Shown here piece after piece: positions 35,325 through 44,370 of a stretch of 64,000 nucleotides of DNA. Under the pieces are notes generated by a model that did not search any database, was not told where the DNA came from, and worked only from the letters and a program-made list of their open reading frames with translations. The DNA lies in assembly GCF_009862785.1 (NCBI RefSeq), contig NZ_WWHU01000001.1, forward strand, positions 4,464,001 to 4,528,000, written 5' to 3'. Both the position numbers and the translations under genes were made by a program. Origin of the DNA: Gordonia sp. SID5947. GTDB taxonomy: Bacteria > Actinomycetota > Actinomycetes > Mycobacteriales > Mycobacteriaceae. Positions within the stretch are counted from its first letter, which is position 1. Every line of letters begins with the position of its first letter.

Positions 35325-36245
35325 ATGGATCTCCATGCAGACGCGTTCGGCTTCGTCCATCGAGCGAAGGCGGTGTTCGTCGACGACTCCGAACTTCGTG
35401 GGGCGGTCGCGGACAACGTGTTGGATCGGGTGTGGCGGGGCACTTATCGCGCCACGGATGCGGCGCCGAGCGACCGCGACGAGCAGTATCGGGAGCGGGT
35501 GTTCGCGGCGTCACTGGGCGGGGGAGACGAGCGCGTACTCAGCCATTCGTCGGCCGCGGCCGTTCATCGGCTTCCGCTGCTCGAGCCCGATCATCAACTC
35601 GTGCATTTCGTGACCACGTCCGGTGGACGAGAGACCCCGACGGTGTTCCTCCATCGTGATCGGCGCCTGCAGCCGTCGGACATCGAGATCATCGACGGGC
35701 GGCGCGTCACGACGCTGGGTCGCACGGCCGCCGATGTGGCACGGATGGGCTCATTCGACCAGGCCGTGTGTGCGCTCGACGCCGCCCTCGCCCTCGGGGT
35801 GGGACGCGACGTGCTCGACCAACATGCCGCACGAGCCCGACGCCAACATGGTGCGGCGACGCTGCGCCGTGCGCTCGCGGTGGCCGATGGCCGCGCGGAG
35901 AGCGTCGCGGAGTCGTACAGCCGGGCCGTCATACTGACCTTTCCTGACATCCCCGAACCCGAGATCCAACACGTCATCCACGACGAGTGCGGTCGTTTCG
36001 TGGCCCGGGTCGATTTCCTCATCGCGGGATGTGTGGTCGGTGAGATGGACGGGCGGGCGAAATACCGGAGCGCCACGTATGGGCGTGACGTCGAGGAGGT
36101 GCTCTACGAGGAGAAGGTACGTGAGGATGCGTTGCGTGCCCTTGGCTACGTGGTGGTCCGATGGTCGTGGGCGGATCTGAGGCATCCAGAACGCCTGCAT
36201 GCAAAGATCCTGCGCGCGCTCGAGCTCGCCGCACGACTCGCATGA
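35325..36245 (+). CDS. DUF559/Vsr-fold domain protein, AbiEi-like N-terminus
   Basis: 306 residues from ATG 35325. The middle holds SHSSAAAVHRLPLLEPDHQL, typical of actinobacterial proteins with a winged-helix AbiEi-like N-terminal part, and the C-terminal 100 residues read VARVDFLIAGCVVGEMDGRA, YEEKVREDALRALGYVVVRW and SWADLRHPERLHAKI. This matches the DUF559 PD-(D/E)XK-type nuclease fold (D-x-n-E-x-D then R-E-D-x-LR). It is bracketed by palindromic repeats. Families like this are abundant and variable in mycobacteria; roles in phage defence or DNA repair are proposed but unproven. Confidence 0.7.
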   Translation: MDLHADAFGFVHRAKAVFVDDSELRGAVADNVLDRVWRGTYRATDAAPSDRDEQYRERVFAASLGGGDERVLSHSSAAAVHRLPLLEPDHQLVHFVTTSGGRETPTVFLHRDRRLQPSDIEIIDGRRVTTLGRTAADVARMGSFDQAVCALDAALALGVGRDVLDQHAARARRQHGAATLRRALAVADGRAESVAESYSRAVILTFPDIPEPEIQHVIHDECGRFVARVDFLIAGCVVGEMDGRAKYRSATYGRDVEEVLYEEKVREDALRALGYVVVRWSWADLRHPERLHAKILRALELAARLA

Positions 36246-36247
36246 CC

Positions 36248-36332
36248 TTCTGGCCGCAGTTCCGGGTTCCGGCTTCGAGCCGAAGGTGCGGCCAGAAGCT
36301 GAAGGTGCGGCCAGAAGCTGAAGGTGCGGCCA
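36248..36332. repeat. right copy of palindromic repeat with 19-bp tandem units
   Basis: CTTCTGGCCGCA (36248-36259) is inverted relative to TGCGGCCAGAAG at 36287-36298 and again at 36306-36317, with the inner palindrome CGGCT-TCG-AGCCG. The tail is a 19-bp unit GAAGGTGCGGCCAGAAGCT at 36282-36300, 36301-36319 and a partial third to 36332. The left copy at 35205-35270 shares the body, so the DUF559 gene is flanked by direct repeats. Confidence 0.8.
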
Positions 36333-36380
36333 GGACCGGTGACGAGAGGGCCGAGTGGGGTGACGACTAAGCTGGTCGCC

Positions 36381-36881
36381 GTGAACCCGACCATCCTGCG
36401 CCGCGTGCAGATCGTGCTGCTTCTGCTCGGCATGGTGGTCACCACGATGGGCCTGGTCCTCGTCGCAGGGTGTCACCGCAACGATCGGCAGATCGACGAG
36501 AACCGGGCAACAGTGATGGCAGACGTGGTGTCGGCGGATCGCCTGCACGCGGCCGTCAACTTCCAGACACCCGACGGCGAGTTCCACAGTCCCCGCCTGG
36601 GGCTGCTGTACCCGACCGAGCTGACCCAGGGCCAGCGGATCAGCGTCGAGTACGACGTCACCAACCCCGATCTGGCGCGGCCGGCCGGCCGGAGCTGGAC
36701 GCTCGCCATCATCCCGGCGCTCTCGATCGCCGTGGTGGGGTGGCTCGTCGTCGGTGTGGTGATGATCGCGCTGTCCGAGATCAACAGGCGGATTCTCGCC
36801 CGATCCTCAGCCGCGACCCCCGTCCACCCGGATCAGGACGAGACGACCGAGACCGAAGCGCCGGAGACCAGCAACGCCTGA
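36381..36881 (+). CDS. DUF3592 membrane protein (Rv0556-like)
   Basis: 166 residues from GTG 36381. A first membrane segment (VQIVLLLLGMVVTTMGLVLV) is followed by an extracytoplasmic DUF3592 beta domain (ATVMADVVSADRLHAAVNFQ, SVEYDVTNPDLARPAGR) and a second membrane segment (LAIIPALSIAVVGWLVVGVV). In M. tuberculosis the related gene follows menD directly; here the DUF559 gene and its repeats separate them. The 3' end overlaps the convergent S51 peptidase gene by 49 nt. Confidence 0.82.
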   Translation: MNPTILRRVQIVLLLLGMVVTTMGLVLVAGCHRNDRQIDENRATVMADVVSADRLHAAVNFQTPDGEFHSPRLGLLYPTELTQGQRISVEYDVTNPDLARPAGRSWTLAIIPALSIAVVGWLVVGVVMIALSEINRRILARSSAATPVHPDQDETTETEAPETSNA

Positions 36882-37447
36882 TCGTCGTCGAGGAAGCGCA
36901 GCGCGAAACGATCGGCGAAACGCGTGCGCAGTTCGTCGACCACCGCGAGTCCGCTGACGATGCCGTCGGCGTGCGGCACCACCACCTCGTCGATCCAACC
37001 CAGTCCGGTGGTCGAGACGAGTCCGGGCGCCTCGGCCGGGTCGTCGAGCATGCCGAGGGGTTCGATGTCGGGTCCGACGACGCAGGCCCCGGCGCTCGCG
37101 CCGAGATATGGCAGGCCGGCACGGACGCGTCGGGTGAGGATGTCGGCGAACCCGGTGTCGCGCATCGCTGCCAGCAGGTGAAAGACGTTGCCGCCGGAGA
37201 CGAACACCGCGTCCAGATCGTCGAGTGAGACGGACAGTTCGGAGGCCGGCATCGACTCGATGTCGAGTTCGACGGTGGTGAACCCCTGGTCGCGTAGGGT
37301 GCTGCGATCGACGTCGACCCAGGCCCGGTCCGCATAGATCGACGAGGCCGTCGGTACGAAGCCGACGCGCGCGTCGGGTCCCGCACGGGCCGTGAGGAAG
37401 GCAGGGACTGCACCCAACCACCGACTCAACAACAGCATCTCGGTCAT
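36833..37447 (-). CDS. peptidase E-like (S51 family) protein
   Basis: 204 residues from ATG 37447. The class I glutamine amidotransferase-like fold has ARVGFVPTASSIYADRAWVD, AVFVSGGNVFHLLAAMRDTG (substrate loop) and the nucleophile elbow LGASAGACVVGPD with Ser at about residue 112. S51 peptidases cleave Asp-initiated dipeptides or, as cyanophycinase relatives, beta-linked polymers. It overlaps the DUF3592 gene tail-to-tail. Confidence 0.85.
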   Translation of the reverse strand: MTEMLLLSRWLGAVPAFLTARAGPDARVGFVPTASSIYADRAWVDVDRSTLRDQGFTTVELDIESMPASELSVSLDDLDAVFVSGGNVFHLLAAMRDTGFADILTRRVRAGLPYLGASAGACVVGPDIEPLGMLDDPAEAPGLVSTTGLGWIDEVVVPHADGIVSGLAVVDELRTRFADRFALRFLDDDQALLVSGASVSVVSS

Positions 37448-37558
37448 GCCTTTCAGCCTGCCATCCGCACGGCCGACCACCTGTCTGCCGACTTCGCTGA
37501 CGCAGGCCGCCCGCATCTGCCACCATCAGGCTCCACACTGACAGCGACAGGATTCCCG

Positions 37559-38716
37559 ATGGCATCACCGACTGCCGGCGCCCTGATGGGGATGGGCGTG
37601 GGCATCGTCGAGGCCACGCGAGCCGCGCTCGACCGGGCCGTCCCGTCTCGGGCCGGCATCCCCCTCCGCATCGACGATGTGACCACATCGTGGCTGGCCG
37701 GCGCGCTGGGTCTGCCGTCGGCGGCGATCACGTCGATCGACGTACTCGACCACGACTCCGGCACCGCCGCGCGGGCGCGCCTGTCCGTGACATCCGAGAC
37801 GGATCTACCCGCCACCCTGTTCGTGAAGTTGCCGCCGCGCAACTACTTACAGCACGTACTGATGAACGTCTTCCGACTGGGCACACGGGAGGTGTTCGCC
37901 TACCGCGCGCTCGGCGACAACCCGCCGGTGCGGATACCGCGATGTCACGTGGCCCAGTCAGATCGACACCGGCAACGCAGCGTTCTGGTGCTAGAGGACC
38001 TGTCGGGGACAGCCGAATTCCGTACCTGCGTGGACTCCGTGAGCCGGACCGAAGCGCAGGCGGTGGTCGACGCATTGGCCGACCTTCATGGGACATTCTG
38101 GGAGACAGAGCGTTTCGAGAGCAACCTGCAGCCGTTGACCCACCGGTCGGCGTCGGAGATCAGGATCGCCGATCTCGTCCGCCGGCGCTTTCTCGCCGAC
38201 ATCACCGGACACGCGGCCGATCTCATCCCGGGCGAGATCAAGCGCCGGTGCCGGATGTTCTACGAGCGCAGCGGTGACATCGACGCGTTCTGGGCGGGCC
38301 AACCCAGGACGTTCACCCACGGCGACCCTCATCTGGGCAATGTGTTCTTCGAGATGGGTGCGCCCGGGTTTCTCGATTGGCAGATCGCGTCGGCAGGCGT
38401 GGGCATCCGCGACGTCGCGTATTTCGCCACCGCGTCGGTGGAGCCGCGTTTGCTCCGGGACATCGAACGTGGGCTGGTGGAACGCTATGTCGGGCGGCTC
38501 GCCGCCATGGGTGTGGACCTGGACCCCGACCGCATGTGGACGTTGTACCGCGCGGCGATCACCGAGATGTTCCTCGCGGCAGTGTGTACGGCGGAGGCGG
38601 GTGAACGCATGCAGCCGTTCGACGTGTCGCGGGTCGGGGTGGAGCGCGCCGTCGCGGGTGTGACCGCCCATGACAGTTTCGCGGTGCTGGAGGATCTGAT
38701 CTGCCAAGGGTGTTGA
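37559..38716 (+). CDS. kinase-like phosphotransferase (APH/EcK-like family)
   Basis: 385 residues. The protein-kinase-like fold is visible: [20 protein letters not shown] (Lys for ATP), [19 protein letters not shown] (hinge), the catalytic loop [14 protein letters not shown] and the metal-binding [20 protein letters not shown]. It belongs with the aminoglycoside/ecdysteroid kinase-like phosphotransferases that act on small molecules in actinobacteria. The substrate is unknown; resistance should not be assumed. It lies about 105 nt upstream of mgtA on the same strand. Confidence 0.83.
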   Translation: MASPTAGALMGMGVGIVEATRAALDRAVPSRAGIPLRIDDVTTSWLAGALGLPSAAITSIDVLDHDSGTAARARLSVTSETDLPATLFVKLPPRNYLQHVLMNVFRLGTREVFAYRALGDNPPVRIPRCHVAQSDRHRQRSVLVLEDLSGTAEFRTCVDSVSRTEAQAVVDALADLHGTFWETERFESNLQPLTHRSASEIRIADLVRRRFLADITGHAADLIPGEIKRRCRMFYERSGDIDAFWAGQPRTFTHGDPHLGNVFFEMGAPGFLDWQIASAGVGIRDVAYFATASVEPRLLRDIERGLVERYVGRLAAMGVDLDPDRMWTLYRAAITEMFLAAVCTAEAGERMQPFDVSRVGVERAVAGVTAHDSFAVLEDLICQGC

Positions 38717-38820
38717 TCTGGCAGCGTCGCGGGTTGCCGGCGCCGGCTCATCCAGAGTTCATCGAGTGTTCGGGCACCACTCACCGCGCCCGACAGCAGT
38801 TGACAGGCCGTCGGGGCACC

Positions 38821-39972
38821 ATGGGGCCCATGCGGGTCGCGATCGTCGCCGAGAGTTTCCTGCCGCAGTGCAACGGAGTGGTCAACTCCGTCCTGCGGGT
38901 GGTCGAGCACCTCGAACGCACTGGCCATGACGCCCTGGTGATCGCGCCGGACACGCCTCGGGGCGAGGTGACAGCGCCGCGCCTCCTCGGCCGTCGGACC
39001 CCGGTTCATCTGGTGCCGTCGGTGATGGTCCCCAAGGTGACGTCATTGCCGATCGGGGTACCCACGCCCATTCTCTACCGCACGTTGCGGGACATGAATC
39101 CTGACGTGGTGCATCTGGCGTCGCCGTTCGTCGTCGGCGCGGCCGGTGCCGCCGCGGCCCGCCGTCTCGATCTGCCGACCGTCGCGGTGTTCCAGACCGA
39201 CGTCGCGGGGTTTGCCGCGAGCTACGGACTGGCGGTCACGTCGCGGCTGGCATGGCGTTACACCCGCCGATTGCACGAGATGTGCGACCGGACCCTCGCG
39301 CCCTCCACAGAGACGATGAGAATGCTTGCGGCGCATGGTGTCCCGCGACTACACCGCTGGGGCAGGGGAGTGGATCTCGAACAGTTCGGCCCCGGGAACG
39401 CCGACGCCGTGCTGCGCGCCGACTGGGCGCGCGGCCGCCTGGTCGTCGGGTTCGTGGGCCGGCTCGCGCCCGAGAAGCACGTGGAACGCCTGGCGTCGGT
39501 GGCCGATGACCCGTCGGTGCAACTCGTCATCGTCGGGGACGGGCCCGAACGTGCTCGGCTCGAGGCGATGATGCCGCGAGCGGTGTTCACCGGGGAGCTG
39601 CGTGGTGCCGACCTCGCGCGGGCATATGCCTGCTTCGACGTCTTCGCACACGCCGGTGAACACGAGACGTTCTGTCAGACCATCCAGGAGGCGATGGCCA
39701 GTGGGTTGCCGGTCGTCGGTCCCGATGCGGGCGGCCCACGCGACCTGGTCGGTCATTGCCGCACCGGTTACCTGCTCCCGCCGGGGGAGTTCGCCGACCG
39801 GCTGCCCTCGGTGCTCGGCGTGCTGCGCGACGACACCTTGCGAGCCGAGATGGGTCGGGCCGCGCTGTCAGCGGTGCGGTCTCGTACGTGGCCGGTGATC
39901 TGTGACGAACTGATCGCGCACTATCGTGCGGTCATCGGCGGTGACCTGGCGGAACGGCCGCTCGCGGGCTGA
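38821..39972 (+). CDS. mgtA: GT4 mannosyltransferase, MgtA-type
   Basis: 383 residues from ATG 38821 (a second ATG at 38830). The GT-B fold opens [20 protein letters not shown] and has [37 protein letters not shown] and the donor motif [20 protein letters not shown]. By family and synteny with Rv0557 it is the GDP-mannose-dependent alpha-mannosyltransferase acting on a glucuronosyl-diacylglycerol or similar glycolipid at the inner leaflet. Position between the menD block and menG is preserved from mycobacteria. Confidence 0.85.
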   Translation: MGPMRVAIVAESFLPQCNGVVNSVLRVVEHLERTGHDALVIAPDTPRGEVTAPRLLGRRTPVHLVPSVMVPKVTSLPIGVPTPILYRTLRDMNPDVVHLASPFVVGAAGAAAARRLDLPTVAVFQTDVAGFAASYGLAVTSRLAWRYTRRLHEMCDRTLAPSTETMRMLAAHGVPRLHRWGRGVDLEQFGPGNADAVLRADWARGRLVVGFVGRLAPEKHVERLASVADDPSVQLVIVGDGPERARLEAMMPRAVFTGELRGADLARAYACFDVFAHAGEHETFCQTIQEAMASGLPVVGPDAGGPRDLVGHCRTGYLLPPGEFADRLPSVLGVLRDDTLRAEMGRAALSAVRSRTWPVICDELIAHYRAVIGGDLAERPLAG

Positions 39973-39987
39973 GATCGGCGGCGACCG

Positions 39988-40062
39988 CGATATGGATGCG
40001 GTGTGAGCGAGACCTCGAGGAGATCATTGTCGCGAGCTCTCGCAGAGACCGCATCCATATCG
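39988..40062. repeat. 15-bp inverted repeat between mgtA and menG
   Basis: CGATATGGATGCGGT (39988-40002) is the exact reverse complement of ACCGCATCCATATCG (40048-40062). The 45-nt loop contains a further GCGAG/CTCGC pairing. It ends 40 nt before the menG ATG and could be the mgtA terminator or a leader structure for menG. Confidence 0.65.
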
Positions 40063-40101
40063 GTTCTCGCTGCATCTCCGGCTGCCGGTAGCGTTGTCGA
40101 C

Positions 40102-40800
40102 ATGGGAACCGGGCCGCAAGAACGCGCAACGCTCGACAAGGATCCGGCCGAGGTCGCGGCCATGTTCGACGGCGTGGCCAAGCGCTACGACCGCACCAAC
40201 ACGGTGCTGTCGTTCGGGCAGGACCGCGGCTGGCGGCGCAAGACCCGCAAGGCCCTCGATCTGCGTCCGGGCGACATCGTGCTCGATCTGGCGGCCGGGA
40301 CCGCGGTGTCGACGGTGGAACTCGCGACGTCGGGTGCGCACTGCGTCGCCGCGGATTTCTCGCTGGGGATGCTCAAGGCCGGCGCGCATCGCGATGTGCC
40401 CAAGGTGGCGGCCGATGCGATGGCGCTGCCGTTTGCGGACGAGTCCTTCGATGCGGCCACCATCTCGTTCGGACTGCGTAACGTCCACGACGCGCCGACC
40501 GCACTGGCCGAACTGCGACGGGTTCTGAAACCCGGTGGCCGGCTGGTGGTCTGCGAGTTCTCAACGCCGACCTTCCGCGCGTTCCGAACCGTTTACATGG
40601 AGTATCTGATGCGCGCGCTGCCGGCGGTTGCGACCAAGGTGTCGAGCAATCCGGCCGCGTATGTGTATCTCGCCGAATCGATTCGGGCCTGGCCCGACCA
40701 GGCCGGTCTCGCAGAGCTGATCCGGGCCGCCGGCTTCTCCGATGTCGCGTGGCAGAACCTGACCGGCGGGATCGCGGCGATTCACTCGGCAGTGCGCTGA
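40102..40800 (+). CDS. menG: demethylmenaquinone methyltransferase MenG (UbiE family)
   Basis: 232 residues from ATG 40102. It methylates demethylmenaquinone to menaquinone with SAM. UbiE signature 1 is [23 protein letters not shown] motif I is [16 protein letters not shown]; signature 2 is [20 protein letters not shown]. The frame opens at 40003 but the extra 33 residues overlap the inverted repeat and lack family sequence. The dispersed repeat begins 2 nt after the stop. Confidence 0.93.
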   Translation: MGTGPQERATLDKDPAEVAAMFDGVAKRYDRTNTVLSFGQDRGWRRKTRKALDLRPGDIVLDLAAGTAVSTVELATSGAHCVAADFSLGMLKAGAHRDVPKVAADAMALPFADESFDAATISFGLRNVHDAPTALAELRRVLKPGGRLVVCEFSTPTFRAFRTVYMEYLMRALPAVATKVSSNPAAYVYLAESIRAWPDQAGLAELIRAAGFSDVAWQNLTGGIAAIHSAVR

Positions 40801-40801
40801 G

Positions 40802-40851
40802 GGGGTCTCGATACGACTCCTCGCTGCGCTCGTCGTCTACTCGACCGGCAG
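40802..40851. repeat. third copy of the dispersed intergenic repeat
   Basis: The 50 nt GGGGTCTCGATACGACTCCT ... CTCGACCGGCAG are identical to 32651-32700, 8 kb away. A short CTCGACCGGCAG echo follows at about 40867-40878. It begins immediately after the menG stop. Confidence 0.85.
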
Positions 40852-40919
40852 AGGGGGGTGACTCGCTCGACCGGCAGAAGATGGGGTGGCTTGGCTCGGC
40901 AGACTGGTGCGGGGGAGAG

Positions 40920-41858
40920 TCATTCGGCCGGCGCGTGGGCCACCGGGCAGCCTGGGGTGAACGTGCCGAGCTCTTCGAGACGGTATCCGCGCGGATAGCC
41001 GCGGACCTGGGGTGTCTGCCGTCCGTAGAGGGGTTCGGTCCGCGGGCGTGCGACGAGCCGGATGGCAAGGCCGCGTGCTTTGAGTCCGCCGCGAACCAGG
41101 ATGCGTTCGACCGCGGTCGGCTTCGGGTAGTTGAACGCGGTCAGCAGGCGATCGTCCATGAGCGCGAACGACATCCGGCGCACCAGCCATCGAGGCAGAA
41201 GCCGATAGGGCAGGAACGTGCCCAGCAGGTCGAGCGTCGAATCGGCCACCGCCCGCGACTTGGAGCTGAAAGCGAAGTGACGCTTCTCGTAATCCTCGTA
41301 GAACCGCTCGAACTCGTCGTAGCTGATCGGGATGTCCTTGATGGCCATGCGCTTTCCGAGTGTCCGGTAGTGCGTGGTGAGCCCGTGGATCTCGTTGTCG
41401 GTGAGCGTCCGCCATTCATAGGCGTTGACCCACCGAACCGGGCACACGACGAAGGTGGACAGCACGTACAGCATGTCGTCGTTGGAGATGTCGTACATCG
41501 CATGCATCTGGTTGATGCGACGGATTCCGGCACGACCGGCGGGACTGTCGAAGCCGTGCTCGATCGGTGCATCGAGCAGTAGCACGGTGTCGTCGTAGCG
41601 CTTTTGCGTCGCCTCGGTGAACTGTCCTGTGTCGTAGAGCAATTCGCCGATCGAGGGCACCGCGTAGGTGCGGAAGAGCGCGAAGCTCAGCGACTGGGTG
41701 ATACCCCAGGGGAACTCGCGGGTGGCGAGCAGCGAGGCGATCGCGGACGAGTCGTCATCGACATCGATCGCGTCGATCACGCCGCGCAGCCGATATCGGG
41801 ACGCCACGCGATTCTGCACGGCTCGTCTGGCCTGGGCGGCGCGGCGGACTGCGGTCAT
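40920..41858 (-). CDS. MpaB-like oxygenase (DUF2236 family)
   Basis: 312 residues. The helical pattern ATREFPWGITQSLSFALFRT, INQMHAMYDISNDDMLYVLS (with the conserved His), VNAYEWRTLTDNEIHGLTTH YRTLG and FERFYEDYEKRHFAFSS matches the MpaB/latex-clearing-protein-related haem oxygenases (DUF2236). It begins 26 nt after the menJ stop on the same strand, so an operon is likely. The substrate is unknown; an isoprenoid is tempting because Lcp relatives cleave polyisoprene and the neighbours make and reduce polyprenyl chains. Confidence 0.75.
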   Translation of the reverse strand: MTAVRRAAQARRAVQNRVASRYRLRGVIDAIDVDDDSSAIASLLATREFPWGITQSLSFALFRTYAVPSIGELLYDTGQFTEATQKRYDDTVLLLDAPIEHGFDSPAGRAGIRRINQMHAMYDISNDDMLYVLSTFVVCPVRWVNAYEWRTLTDNEIHGLTTHYRTLGKRMAIKDIPISYDEFERFYEDYEKRHFAFSSKSRAVADSTLDLLGTFLPYRLLPRWLVRRMSFALMDDRLLTAFNYPKPTAVERILVRGGLKARGLAIRLVARPRTEPLYGRQTPQVRGYPRGYRLEELGTFTPGCPVAHAPAE

Positions 41859-41884
41859 CGTTGAAACATATCACCGAGAATGTG

Positions 41885-43159
41885 TCATCGGAACGGTGGG
41901 CGGTCGTCGATCCGGGTCGACACCCGGCCGGCCGTCCGCCATGCGCGCGCCACGAGATCGGCGTCGTCAGGCGTGATCAGGTTGCCCATCACACGCACCA
42001 CCATCGACATCAGATGGGCCGAACGGATGCCGGGCCTGCCGAGGGTCGGCACGGCCTGCGGGACCGTCAGCACCCCGGCAAGTCTTCGGGCCGCGGAGAA
42101 CGCGAGGCCGTACTGCCCGATCAACACGTCGCGCCACCGGGTGGTGTGGTCAGGAGAACGCCGTGTCTCGTCGAGCATCTCGACGGCGAGACGACCGCTC
42201 TCCAGCGCGTAGTCGATGCCCTCGCCGTTGAGTGGGTTGACGCATGCCGCAGCGTCGCCGATGAGCATCCAGTTCGGGCCGGCCACGCCGGTGACGGCAC
42301 CACCCATCGGGAGGAGGGCCGAGGTGAGACGTTGCGGGGGGCCCTCGATCGCCCACTCGTCGCCGACCATCCGCGCGTAGTGCTCGAGGATGGGGCGCAA
42401 CGCCATGTGCGCGGGGCGCTTCGCGGTGGCGAGTGCGCCGACGCCGACGTTGAGCAAGTTGTCGCCGGCGCCGCCGAGCGGGAACACCCATCCGTATCCG
42501 GGCAGCAGTGTGCCGTCGGGGCCGCGCAGTTCGAGGTGCGAGCCCATCCAGTTGTCGTCGGCCCGCCCCGAACGCACATAAGCACGTGCGGCCACCCCGT
42601 ACGCGGTGTCGCGGTGCCATTCGCGCCCCAACACCTTGCCGAGCCCGGATCGCACGCCGTCGGCGACGATCACGTCGCGCACCGCGATCGATCGGACGCC
42701 GTCGGCGGTGTCGACCACCACCTCCGCGATCCGGCCGTCGCGCATCGACACGTCGATCGCTTTCGCGCCCTGAACCATCTGGGCGCCCCGCGCCACCGCG
42801 AGCGCGCGGATCTCGTCGTCGAGTTCGACTCGCGACACGGCACTGCCAAAGGAGGGGAAGCGCCCGGAGGGCCAGCGGATCTGCTGTGCGGTTCCCCATC
42901 CGTGCAGGGCGAGACCGTCGAGTCGTGGCCGGTCGTCGAGGTAGTGGCCGAAGCCGAGGTGGTCGAGCTCGGCGACCGCACGCGGCGTCAGTCCGTCGCC
43001 GCAGGTCTTGTCGCGGGGAAAAGTGGCCGCGTCCAGCAGGACCACGTCGTGTCCCGCGGCCGCGGCATGCGCGGCCGCCGCTGATCCGCCCGGACCGGCA
43101 CCCACGACGAGGACCTCGGCGCGCTGCGGTATCCGGGGCGGGGGTATGTCGCTACTCAC
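41885..43159 (-). CDS. menJ: menaquinone reductase MenJ (geranylgeranyl reductase family)
   Basis: 424 residues from GTG 43159. The FAD Rossmann motif VLVVGAGPGGSAAAAHAAAA, the PRDKTCGDGLTPRAVAEL block unique to the geranylgeranyl reductase family and the second FAD motif MLIGDAAACVNPLNGEGIDY are all present. The orthologue Rv0561c (MenJ) saturates the beta-isoprene unit of menaquinone, producing MK-9(H2)-type quinones. Gene position next to the divergent grcC1, only 9 nt away, is as in M. tuberculosis. Confidence 0.92.
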   Translation of the reverse strand: MSSDIPPPRIPQRAEVLVVGAGPGGSAAAAHAAAAGHDVVLLDAATFPRDKTCGDGLTPRAVAELDHLGFGHYLDDRPRLDGLALHGWGTAQQIRWPSGRFPSFGSAVSRVELDDEIRALAVARGAQMVQGAKAIDVSMRDGRIAEVVVDTADGVRSIAVRDVIVADGVRSGLGKVLGREWHRDTAYGVAARAYVRSGRADDNWMGSHLELRGPDGTLLPGYGWVFPLGGAGDNLLNVGVGALATAKRPAHMALRPILEHYARMVGDEWAIEGPPQRLTSALLPMGGAVTGVAGPNWMLIGDAAACVNPLNGEGIDYALESGRLAVEMLDETRRSPDHTTRWRDVLIGQYGLAFSAARRLAGVLTVPQAVPTLGRPGIRSAHLMSMVVRVMGNLITPDDADLVARAWRTAGRVSTRIDDRPPFR

Positions 43160-43168
43160 CCGACCAGT

Positions 43169-44281
43169 ATGTCGGCCCGCATCAGCGACTACGCTCGGCA
43201 GCAGGCCCCGACTGTGACCGGCGGCCCTCGAGACCGACGACGAGATGGAGCGGTGGAACGCGTGAAGTCCACATTCGCCGGGCTGGACCTGGGCACCGAC
43301 GAGTTCGCCGACACCGTGCGGGGATCGTTGGCGCAGGTCGAGGACCTGCTACTGGCTGAACTCTCGTCGGGCGACGAGATCATGACCGAAGCCGCGACGC
43401 ATCTGGCCAGGGCCGGGGGCAAGCGATTCCGTCCCATGTTCGCGATTCTGGCTTCCCAATTCGGCGAACGTCCCGAGGCGTCCGAGGTGATCACCTCGGC
43501 GACTGTCGTCGAGATGATCCATCTGGCGACGCTGTACCACGACGACGTGATGGACGAGGCGCAGTTGCGGCGCGGTGCGCCGAGCGCCAATGCGCGGTGG
43601 ACCAACAGCGTGGCCATCCTCTCCGGCGACTTCCTGTTCGCACGGGCATCGCGGCTGGTGTCGACTCTCGGCCCCGATGCGGTGCGGATCATCGCCGAGA
43701 CGTTTGCCGAGCTGGTCACCGGACAGATGCGCGAGACCGTCGGAGTCCGCGAAGGCGGCGACCCCATCGATCACTATCTGCAGGTGGTCTGGGAGAAGAC
43801 CGGCTCGCTCATCGCGGCGGCCGGACGCTTCGGCGCGATGGCATCGGACGCGGCTCCCGAGCGCATCGAACGGCTGTCGCGCCTCGGCGACATCATCGGT
43901 ACCGCCTTCCAGATCTCCGACGACATCATCGACATCAGCTCGGCGACCGGCGACTCCGGAAAGACCCCGGGCACCGACCTGCGCGAGGGCGTGCACACCC
44001 TGCCCGTGCTCTACGCGCTGCGTGGCGACGACGCGGCGTCCACGCGGCTGCGCGAACTGCTCATCGATCCCCAGACCGGCGCGGCGCGGCCGGTGACCGA
44101 CGACGCGGCGGTCGCGGAGGCCATCGAGGTGCTGAATGCGTCACCCGGCATGGTCGCGGCGCACGACCGTCTGCGCGCATACGCCGACGAGGCCGAGGCC
44201 GAGCTCGCACAGCTGCCCGAGGGGCCCGCGCACACGGCGTTGTCGTCGCTCGTGCGATACACCATCGATCGGACCGGGTAG
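43169..44281 (+). CDS. grcC1: trans-polyprenyl diphosphate synthase GrcC1-type
   Basis: 370 residues from ATG 43169; GTG at 43253 or 43262 would give the 339-342 residues usual in mycobacteria, so the first 28-31 residues are doubtful. It builds the polyprenyl diphosphate tail for MenA. First Asp-rich motif DDVMD at 125-129 and second DDIID at 251-255, with [12 protein letters not shown] and [11 protein letters not shown], are all intact. The synteny with Rv0562 supports menaquinone use. The divergent start with menJ leaves 9 nt for both promoters unless transcription starts inside the current 5' end. Confidence 0.93.
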   Translation: MSARISDYARQQAPTVTGGPRDRRRDGAVERVKSTFAGLDLGTDEFADTVRGSLAQVEDLLLAELSSGDEIMTEAATHLARAGGKRFRPMFAILASQFGERPEASEVITSATVVEMIHLATLYHDDVMDEAQLRRGAPSANARWTNSVAILSGDFLFARASRLVSTLGPDAVRIIAETFAELVTGQMRETVGVREGGDPIDHYLQVVWEKTGSLIAAAGRFGAMASDAAPERIERLSRLGDIIGTAFQISDDIIDISSATGDSGKTPGTDLREGVHTLPVLYALRGDDAASTRLRELLIDPQTGAARPVTDDAAVAEAIEVLNASPGMVAAHDRLRAYADEAEAELAQLPEGPAHTALSSLVRYTIDRTG

Positions 44282-44370
44282 AGCGGGGAAACTCAGGGGG
44301 CCATCTGTTCGTTCGGCATGTGAAGGACCTGGCGACGGGCGCCGGGTCGGATGCTCAGAACGAGGGACAG

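Noticed and set aside
36282..36332. CRISPR-like repeats
   Set aside because: Units are directly tandem without spacers and there are no cas genes.
35205..36332. Insertion sequence around the DUF559 gene
   Set aside because: No transposase, and the flanking repeats are direct copies of a palindromic element, not terminal inverted repeats with target duplication.
37559..38716. Aminoglycoside resistance gene
   Set aside because: The kinase-like fold is shared by many metabolic phosphotransferases; no residue pattern points to drugs.
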